6,781 bases of DNA. Source: Verrucomicrobia bacterium UBA4286. Its GTDB lineage: Bacteria > Verrucomicrobiota > Kiritimatiellia > RFP12 > UBA1067. The notes under the pieces are model-generated. The model was not told the origin of the DNA. It saw only the letters and a program-made list of their open reading frames with translations, and did no database searches. Below are positions 1 through 5,525 of this stretch, one piece after another. The stretch's first letter is position 1, and the number at the start of each line of letters is the position of its first letter. Made by a program: the position numbers and the translations under genes. The DNA is taken from the NCBI GenBank assembly GCA_002395905.1, contig DGVK01000047.1:1-6781 (forward strand), in the 5' to 3' direction.

Positions 1-95
1 TTGCCAATGTTGCCAGTGTTGCCAGTGTCAATTTCCAGTTTTCAATTGGAAATTGGATATTGGGAACTGGTAACAATGGCAACACTGGCAACATT
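1..95. repeat. Compound inverted array of two short tandem repeats, able to fold into a long hairpin
   Basis: The left side has three exact-length 9-bp units of TTGCCARTG at 1-9, 10-18 and 19-27. The right side has two units of the reverse complement, CAMTGGCAA, at 74-82 and 83-91. This gives a perfect 19-bp inverted repeat, 6-24 against 77-95, which extends to 22 bp with one mismatch. Between the arms lies a second, 7-bp periodic repeat. It reads CAATTGG, AAATTGG, ATATTGG, GAACTGG at 43-70, and is preceded by reverse-oriented relatives at 28-48 (for example CCAGTTT at 35-41). An inner stem of 9 bp pairs 29-37 with 47-55. The element may continue upstream of the window. It lies just before the promoter of the giant gene. 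Its role is unknown: it could be a transcription end for an upstream gene, a REP- or MITE-like dispersed repeat, or a slippage-prone intergenic microsatellite. The repeat structure is directly visible; any function is inference. Confidence 0.8.
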
Positions 96-111
96 CAAAA
101 ACCGCCCCCGG

Positions 112-145
112 TTGCAAAGCGCGGCGGAATATAGTATAATATAAT
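112..145 (+). promoter_or_regulatory. Sigma70-type promoter for the giant secreted protein gene
   Basis: A -35 box TTGCAA at 112-117 (4 of 6 consensus bases) is separated by exactly 17 bases from a perfect -10 box TATAAT at 135-140. A second overlapping TATAAT lies at 140-145, so the start point could be staggered. Transcription would begin near 147-152 and give a leader of about 105-110 bases before the ATG at 257. The promoter sits in an AT-rich island directly after the palindromic repeat at 1-95. Confidence 0.7.
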
Positions 146-245
146 CGTCTTTTCTGGGGGATTGTCTTTAGTCTTGGGGCAAGTCGTCCCTGGACATCTC
201 CCTGATAGATTTATTGCGCTGCATCCAAAGTGGTGCGGTGCGGAT

Positions 246-252
246 GGAGAGA
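246..252 (+). promoter_or_regulatory. Ribosome binding site deciding the ATG at 257
   Basis: GGAGAGA lies four bases before the ATG at 257. The reading frame is open from a GTG at 230, but that start has no purine-rich site at proper distance and would put nine residues, including Trp, Arg and Glu, ahead of a textbook signal peptide beginning MKKALIALAAAF. The ATG at 257 is therefore the preferred start. The spacing is a little short. Confidence 0.65.
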
Positions 253-256
253 ACAT

Positions 257-3200
257 ATGAAAAAAGCGCTTATTGCACTTGCCGCCGCATTCATTGCGGT
301 GTTCACATTCGCAGAAGGAGAATCCCTTGCCGAAACCGGCGGATTCGTCACAACCGAGCCTCAGCTCGCCTTCAAGGGAATTACGCTTGACGACCTCGGC
401 ACGACATATGTGCCTTCAGCAAAGATGTCTGGTGGATGGATTACGGCAGATGGCATGCCAGTTTCATTCTGTGTCCGCACTGAAGCCAATGGGGTAGTCC
501 GCTATCAGGCGCAGGCGATGGAAGGCAGCGTCAAAGCGGTGGCTATAGAGTTCTCCGACGGCGAAGGCGGCGTGTACGCAAGGGCGAATGTTGACAAAGG
601 CTTCTACAACAGCGATCTGACCTATTTTGGGAAGGATATTTATATCGCATCTAGTACGTTTGCCAATGGTGAGATTGCGACTTCAGCGGATAGCGGAACC
701 TATGGTATTCATGATTTAAGGCTTGTCTCTGTCGACGATCTGGATGCAATCTGCATAAACTTCAACAATGCGAACGATACGATGGTGAAGACGTACGAGG
801 CTGTTGGCGCAGGTTCGTATGCATTAACTGGTTACATGTGGTCGCAGATGCTTGGGACGAACAACAACACGATGAACGGCGTTCGCCTGATCGACAGCGA
901 TACAAGCGCGACCCTTGATCTTCCTTCTGTGTCCGTTACTATTACAGGAACGCGCGGAACGTACTCTTGGAGCGGATACAACTCTGACAAAGACGTTCGC
1001 TATGGTTACATTGACGAAAACGAGAACAATACAACCCCGACCGTAACAATCTCGAATGTGCCGTTCGAGTTCTACAAGGTTGTGTTCTACGCCTCTACAG
1101 ACACCGCAAATAGCCGCTTCGGCTATGTGACCGTGAACGGCAGGAACTACACTTCGGGCAACTCGGAGATGGACGACGCGCAGTCGTATGCGACCATCGA
1201 AGGAACAGACGCGTGGGGCAAGACGCGGGTAGCGGACTATATCGAGGGCGTGAACTATCTGGTGACGCCGGTCATCGCGGCGACTTCCGACGGTTCCGTG
1301 AAGGTCGTGGGGCACAAGCAGAACGGGCGCGGATGCATCGCCGCAATCCAGATCGTGAAGGCGACGGTGCCCGAAATCGCAGCGACCGCCATTACGGCGG
1401 CAGACATCAACACGGCAGTTCCTTCGGGGGAATCGTTTCTCGTAGTTCCCGCCGGAGCTACTATTACGCTTGACGCGGCTCTTACGGCCTCGAAGGTGAA
1501 GTTTGTCTGCAGCGGCAAGGTGACGCTCTCCGCCGCCTCCCAGCCGAGCGCGGAGGAACTCGCCAAGCTCGACTTCACATATGTCAAGGGCGCGGTTCTC
1601 CGCTCGTGGCTCACGCCCGGCGTGGTAGGATTCAACTTCAACGCAAATGGCGGCCTGAGCAATGTCGGCACGGCAAATGGTGCGGCCGACACGTCGCTCG
1701 CGCTTGAAATCGGTGAGTGGCATGCGAACGCCTCGGACGCTTCCGGCACCAGCAGTGAAATGTTCTCCGACGGGCTCTCGACGCTGACCTGGAAGTCGGC
1801 CAATGTCTACGCCGAGTCTGGCAACCTTGAGAACGGCACGTTCATCCAGGGCTATCTAGATGACGGCAATGGAGGTGTTCAAATCACACTCTCGGAAGTT
1901 CCGTATGAGACATACGATCTTATCATCTATTGCTCGACCGATAATTCAAGTGCCGGCTTTAAGGCGAAGACGGTCAACGGGACGATTTACACATGGGATG
2001 CGACGGCAGGCGAAGTAACGACGACTTCGAATGTGGACGCGAAGTGGGGCCTCGCATCTCAGGCTGCCGGCAAGGCCGTCTACGGCGCGAATACGATCCG
2101 CATAAACGGGTTGACTGGACCGCTTTCTATCCTTGGCGGAACAAACAGCAACGGTGCGCGCGGCTGCATTTCGGCAATTCAGATCATGCCGGCGGGAACT
2201 AGCACGGCACCTACTATGACGGTCGGCGCGGTTGGCGAGGCCACTGCTGCCACATGGACCGACGATACTCTCTGGGAGGGCGGAGTGGTTCCTTCGAGCG
2301 GCACCGCCAAGCTGATCGTCTCCGGCGATGTCACGCTCACGATCGACGGCGTTTCTCTCTCTGCCGTGACGGTCGAGGGGTCGGGGTCGTTGAAGCTTGT
2401 CAAGGGTGACGGCGCGGAGGTTGCTTTTGATTCGCTCTCATCTGCGGCTGTTCAAATCATTTTCCCCGATGATTCCATATCGATTCCTACGCTGTCCGCG
2501 CCGGTCAAGTATCTCTACAAGACGGGCTCTCTCGTTTCCACCCCCGCCGGCAACACATACACGCAGGGCGTGGGAACGAGCGAGGCGGCGGCGACGATTG
2601 CGCACAACGGCGGCTCGGCGACGCTCACGGGCGGCACCTACTACCTTGGCGAGTCCATGAGCGGCACGGCTACCACCGTAGATTTCGTTAATGCGACTGC
2701 GATATATTCGTCCGCGCTCAGCGTAGGCATGGCGACTTACATCATTGAAGGCTCTTCCTCCATCGAAACGCCGCGCATCGTTCTCTCCAATGGATACGAC
2801 GGCCGCACGGCGGTCATGACGCTCAAGGACACGGCTTCTTTGACGGTCACGGGCGGCGTCGACGGCGACACGAACCAGGGCAACATGTTCGGCCACTGGA
2901 ACGGCCCTTCGACATTCACCATACAGGATAACGCGATATTCACCTGCACTAATTACGAAATACTTGTAGGGCGTACTGCCAACACTCAAACTATCAACAT
3001 CAACGGCGGTGTTTTCACAACGAAGGGCATTATGGTTTCCGGACAGTATCAGGGCACGTACGCGCTCAACATGAACGGTGGCGTTCTTGCTCTTGGCTCG
3101 CTTGGCATAGGTACATACCATGCCGGATGGACCATTCCAGTGACTGTTTCCGGCGCAAACGAAATCCGTGCGACTGCAGAAACATTGCCAATCGGTCCGG

Positions 3201-5323
3201 CGGTAACGCTTGCGCAGGGTTCGTCGCTTGCGTTTACGAAAGTGGACGGCGTTGAAACGTCTACGGTAACGCTTGCTTCAATAAGCGGCACAGGCTCGAT
3301 TTCTGTAGGCGAGGGTGTGACTCTCAATGTTGGCACGAACAGACCCGAAGGGCAGATTACCGTCGATGAGGACGGCGTGCTTGCAATCGTGATGGCCGAC
3401 AAGAGCGACGTGCCTGTTCTGCACGTAACGGCGCAGCCTGCAACGGTGAAGCTCTACGCGGTTGACGGCGTAACAGAGTATGCCGACGCCACGGTGGAGT
3501 ATGATTCCGAAGCGGGTACGATTACCGTCAAGGCTCCTCGCCCGATCTGGAACGCAACGACAGATTCCGTGTTCGACACGGTCGGGAACTGGTCGTCCGG
3601 CAATCTGCCTGGGAACGGTCAGGACGCAACGGTCAACTTCGCGTCCGATACCGACATGACGGTTTCTGGAAGCTACACACTAGGCGATCTGGCCTTTACT
3701 GGTTCGGGTAATGCGACCGTTTCCGGAGAGGGTTCTCTTGAGGCTGCGTCCTACGACTTCTCTGCTGCTACGGGAACCGTAGATTACAGGCTTTCGACAG
3801 GATCGTCTCCGGTTGTTTCCGGTGCGGACACGATACTTTCCGGCGGCGGCTCGGGCGTCCCGACTGTCGCGGCCGGAAAGACGCTGACGCTGGGACCTTG
3901 GGGCGCCACCGAAGATGGCGTTACATATACATATACCGGCGGCACGAGAGGCATATTTACGCCGGCGGCGGGCTCCACGCTCGTTTTCTCGCCAGGCAAA
4001 GGCAAGGTGCAGAAGGCCGGCGGCTTCGGCGGCACGAATCCGGGGACGACCATCGCGATCACGAACGGAACGCTTGTCGCCAATCTGCAGGGCGGCGGCG
4101 AGTCCGTGTTCTTCGGCAGCAATTCTGTGCGCATTGACGACGGCGGCATCCTTAGTTTGGAGGCGCAGGATGCATTGGGTCATAACAACGCAAGAGCATT
4201 GACAATCAACAAGGGCGGCGTCCTTGCAGTCAAGGTTCGCGATACGCTGAGGAGAACTGTGAACTTCTATGGAGGTTCGATAACGATTGAAGGCGCAGAA
4301 AGCAACCGTGGTCTCGATTTCCACGGATGCGAGTTCAATGTTTTCGATGATTCCAGTGTAGACCAGCTTGAGGCGCAGTCAACGGTTATGCTTCGCCGGG
4401 GAGAGACCGTCATCAATGTTTCCGACGGCAAGTCGCTTGCGCTCAACTGCAATATTACGGCAGAGGATGCCAACAAGACAATCCTTGTTCAGTCCGCAAG
4501 CGGGTCGGTGAACCATAATGGTGCCGTTGTCGTGAATGGGTATACCGACTCTTCCACAACACCTCGACAGACATTCAACGGAGTTACAACAATTGGAGCT
4601 TCTGGCCGCGCCGTCATGTACGAGCTGAACTGCGAGCACCAGAACGGCACGTATGTGGTGAACGCCAATTCGCGTTTGCTCGGCAGCGGCTCGATAACCG
4701 GCAACGGCGGCGTGACGCTGGCGGCGGCGAACTCCAAGATATGCGGGTCGCTGACGGTGAACAACGTGACGGCGGCGAGCGGCGGCACTTACGGCGACGA
4801 GTGGAATGAGGTCGCGGCGAAGATAACCGGCTCGTTCAAGGCCGGCGGCACCCAGACGATCCAGAACGGTTCGCTTACGATCGGCGCCGGCTGCGCGCTG
4901 ACCGAGGAGGTTTCGACCACGACCGGCGAGGGTGACGACGCCGTGACGACCACGACGACCGAGAACTCCTTGCGCAACGCCACGTTCTCTATCGCCGCGA
5001 ACGGCAACCTGAAGATCGAGCAGGATGTCACGGTCGCCGGTCTTACGGTCGCGGATGGCGGCACGATTACGCTCGTCGGCTCCAAGTCGAACGGCTGGGA
5101 TGTGCCGGAACTCACCGTTACGGGAACAACGTCGTATTCGGGAACGGTGAATGTCGTTCTTGACTTCGGCGAGTCGAACGTCCCCTCGGGCTTCAAGGTC
5201 AAGCTGCCTACAGGCGTCTCTGCTGCCAATGTCACCGACTCCAAGGGCCAGCGCAAGTGGCGCATCTCGCCCGACGGCCTGTACGCGACATCCGACGGCG
5301 GCTTCAGGCTCATCATCCGCTAA
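257..5323 (+). CDS. Giant secreted beta-strand-rich protein with duplicated module and autotransporter-passenger-like repeats
   Basis: This encodes 1688 residues and ends in TAA. A Sec signal peptide is clear: Lys-Lys at 2-3, a hydrophobic core, and likely cleavage after FTFA near residue 19. Residues 20-160 resemble nothing I recognise. Two diverged copies of one module follow, about 165-368 and 455-645, each ending in RGCI(A/S)AIQI. A Trp-containing segment typical of autotransporter-associated proteins appears twice (W667, and W1098 followed by NWSSG near 1111). Residues 855-960 show coils of about 24 residues (ININGGVF, LNMNGGVL), as in parallel beta-helices. Residues 1472-1510 (LLGSGSITGNGG and LTVNNV) resemble the autotransporter-associated beta-strand repeat. 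A Thr-rich insert lies at 1550-1570. I see no C-terminal beta-barrel, LPXTG, PEP-CTERM or transmembrane anchor; the chain ends in GGFRLIIR. It is probably exported and surface-associated or released, as an adhesin or glycan-contact protein. No catalytic motif is visible, so the exact role is unknown. It appears to be transcribed alone. Confidence 0.93.
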   Translation: MKKALIALAAAFIAVFTFAEGESLAETGGFVTTEPQLAFKGITLDDLGTTYVPSAKMSGGWITADGMPVSFCVRTEANGVVRYQAQAMEGSVKAVAIEFSDGEGGVYARANVDKGFYNSDLTYFGKDIYIASSTFANGEIATSADSGTYGIHDLRLVSVDDLDAICINFNNANDTMVKTYEAVGAGSYALTGYMWSQMLGTNNNTMNGVRLIDSDTSATLDLPSVSVTITGTRGTYSWSGYNSDKDVRYGYIDENENNTTPTVTISNVPFEFYKVVFYASTDTANSRFGYVTVNGRNYTSGNSEMDDAQSYATIEGTDAWGKTRVADYIEGVNYLVTPVIAATSDGSVKVVGHKQNGRGCIAAIQIVKATVPEIAATAITAADINTAVPSGESFLVVPAGATITLDAALTASKVKFVCSGKVTLSAASQPSAEELAKLDFTYVKGAVLRSWLTPGVVGFNFNANGGLSNVGTANGAADTSLALEIGEWHANASDASGTSSEMFSDGLSTLTWKSANVYAESGNLENGTFIQGYLDDGNGGVQITLSEVPYETYDLIIYCSTDNSSAGFKAKTVNGTIYTWDATAGEVTTTSNVDAKWGLASQAAGKAVYGANTIRINGLTGPLSILGGTNSNGARGCISAIQIMPAGTSTAPTMTVGAVGEATAATWTDDTLWEGGVVPSSGTAKLIVSGDVTLTIDGVSLSAVTVEGSGSLKLVKGDGAEVAFDSLSSAAVQIIFPDDSISIPTLSAPVKYLYKTGSLVSTPAGNTYTQGVGTSEAAATIAHNGGSATLTGGTYYLGESMSGTATTVDFVNATAIYSSALSVGMATYIIEGSSSIETPRIVLSNGYDGRTAVMTLKDTASLTVTGGVDGDTNQGNMFGHWNGPSTFTIQDNAIFTCTNYEILVGRTANTQTININGGVFTTKGIMVSGQYQGTYALNMNGGVLALGSLGIGTYHAGWTIPVTVSGANEIRATAETLPIGPAVTLAQGSSLAFTKVDGVETSTVTLASISGTGSISVGEGVTLNVGTNRPEGQITVDEDGVLAIVMADKSDVPVLHVTAQPATVKLYAVDGVTEYADATVEYDSEAGTITVKAPRPIWNATTDSVFDTVGNWSSGNLPGNGQDATVNFASDTDMTVSGSYTLGDLAFTGSGNATVSGEGSLEAASYDFSAATGTVDYRLSTGSSPVVSGADTILSGGGSGVPTVAAGKTLTLGPWGATEDGVTYTYTGGTRGIFTPAAGSTLVFSPGKGKVQKAGGFGGTNPGTTIAITNGTLVANLQGGGESVFFGSNSVRIDDGGILSLEAQDALGHNNARALTINKGGVLAVKVRDTLRRTVNFYGGSITIEGAESNRGLDFHGCEFNVFDDSSVDQLEAQSTVMLRRGETVINVSDGKSLALNCNITAEDANKTILVQSASGSVNHNGAVVVNGYTDSSTTPRQTFNGVTTIGASGRAVMYELNCEHQNGTYVVNANSRLLGSGSITGNGGVTLAAANSKICGSLTVNNVTAASGGTYGDEWNEVAAKITGSFKAGGTQTIQNGSLTIGAGCALTEEVSTTTGEGDDAVTTTTTENSLRNATFSIAANGNLKIEQDVTVAGLTVADGGTITLVGSKSNGWDVPELTVTGTTSYSGTVNVVLDFGESNVPSGFKVKLPTGVSAANVTDSKGQRKWRISPDGLYATSDGGFRLIIR
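749..1360 (+). other. Duplicated extracellular module, copy A (residues 165-368 of the giant protein)
   Basis: The module begins with an INFNNAN-type strand. Its middle has the signature ISNVPFEFYKVVFYASTD, then VNGRNYT, then DAWGK, and it ends with GRGCIAAIQIVK. Copy B further on keeps the same order and spacing of these blocks. The pattern of a short aromatic strand, a polar Asp- and Asn-rich loop and a final AIQI strand suggests a beta-sandwich such as a carbohydrate-binding fold. That fold is an inference and was not matched to a named family. Confidence 0.6.
1619..2188 (+). other. Duplicated extracellular module, copy B (residues 455-644 of the giant protein)
   Basis: The module begins with VVGFNFNANGG. 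It continues with LSEVPYETYDLIIYCSTD, VNGTIYTW and DAKWGLAS, and ends with GARGCISAIQIM. Block by block it matches copy A at 749-1360, including the Cys in the RGCI motif (C360 in A, C637 in B). The two copies are clearly diverged at the DNA level, so the duplication is old. An 85-residue linker with beta-rich, low-complexity sequence separates them. Confidence 0.6.
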
Positions 5324-5339
5324 GGGCCCCAGATTTCCC

Positions 5340-5365
5340 GCACGGCGGCCGTTCTGCCGCCGTGC
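5340..5365 (+). terminator. GC-rich hairpin after the giant gene, no T-tract
   Basis: A perfect 10-bp stem, GCACGGCGGC at 5340-5349 with GCCGCCGTGC at 5356-5365, encloses a 6-base loop and starts 17 bases after the TAA. Position, strength and perfect pairing fit a transcription terminator or an mRNA 3'-end stabiliser. The bases after the stem (CCAGACTTCG) are not T-rich, so a classical intrinsic terminator is not fully supported. The hairpin is symmetrical and would form on either strand. Confidence 0.6.
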
Positions 5366-5422
5366 CCAGACTTCGCCCAGGTCCTGCCGCTCATGCGCCG
5401 TGCGAGACGCCTCGGCGGGTGG

Positions 5423-5451
5423 TGGATATGCGCCGGGGATTATGGTATAAT
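5423..5451 (+). promoter_or_regulatory. Promoter with extended -10 for the GH109-like gene
   Basis: A perfect -10 box TATAAT at 5446-5451 is preceded by TGG, forming the extended -10 motif TGNTATAAT. A weak -35 candidate, TGGATA at 5423-5428 (4 of 6), lies at a 17-base spacing. This is the only AT-rich spot in a very GC-rich intergenic region. Transcription would start near 5458 and leave a leader of about 68 bases. That leader has a weak hairpin (5458-5464 with 5475-5482, one bulge). The promoter makes the second gene independent of the giant gene upstream. Confidence 0.7.
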
Positions 5452-5512
5452 TGCAACCCGGCAGTCGAAAGAGGCTGTCCGGCGAGATGTAACGATTTAA
5501 CGAAACAACCGA

Positions 5513-5519
5513 AAGGAAG
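5513..5519 (+). promoter_or_regulatory. Ribosome binding site of the GH109-like gene
   Basis: AAGGAAG lies six bases before the ATG at 5526, in an A-rich stretch. It is the only good Shine-Dalgarno sequence nearby, and the ATG places a twin-arginine motif at residues 5-6, so the start is well supported. Confidence 0.75.
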
Positions 5520-5525
5520 ACAAAG

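Noticed and set aside
1..95. CRISPR-like array
   Set aside because: The units are 7 and 9 bp, contiguous and mirrored, with no unique spacers and no cas genes in the window.
230..256. Upstream GTG start adding nine residues to the giant protein
   Set aside because: It would place a charged, Trp-containing stretch before a classic MKK signal peptide, and GGAGAGA is positioned for the ATG at 257.
146..256. Possible riboswitch in the 110-base leader of the giant gene
   Set aside because: I found only very short self-complementary stretches and no conserved core of a known riboswitch class.
824..1723. Antisense open frame of 299 residues
   Set aside because: It overlaps the conserved duplicated module of the giant protein, is Arg- and His-rich, and shows no start context or motif.
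5487..5492. Start-stop ATG-TAA in the leader of the GH109-like gene
   Set aside because: It is only two codons, with no good Shine-Dalgarno at proper spacing. A chance occurrence is more likely than a regulatory start-stop element.
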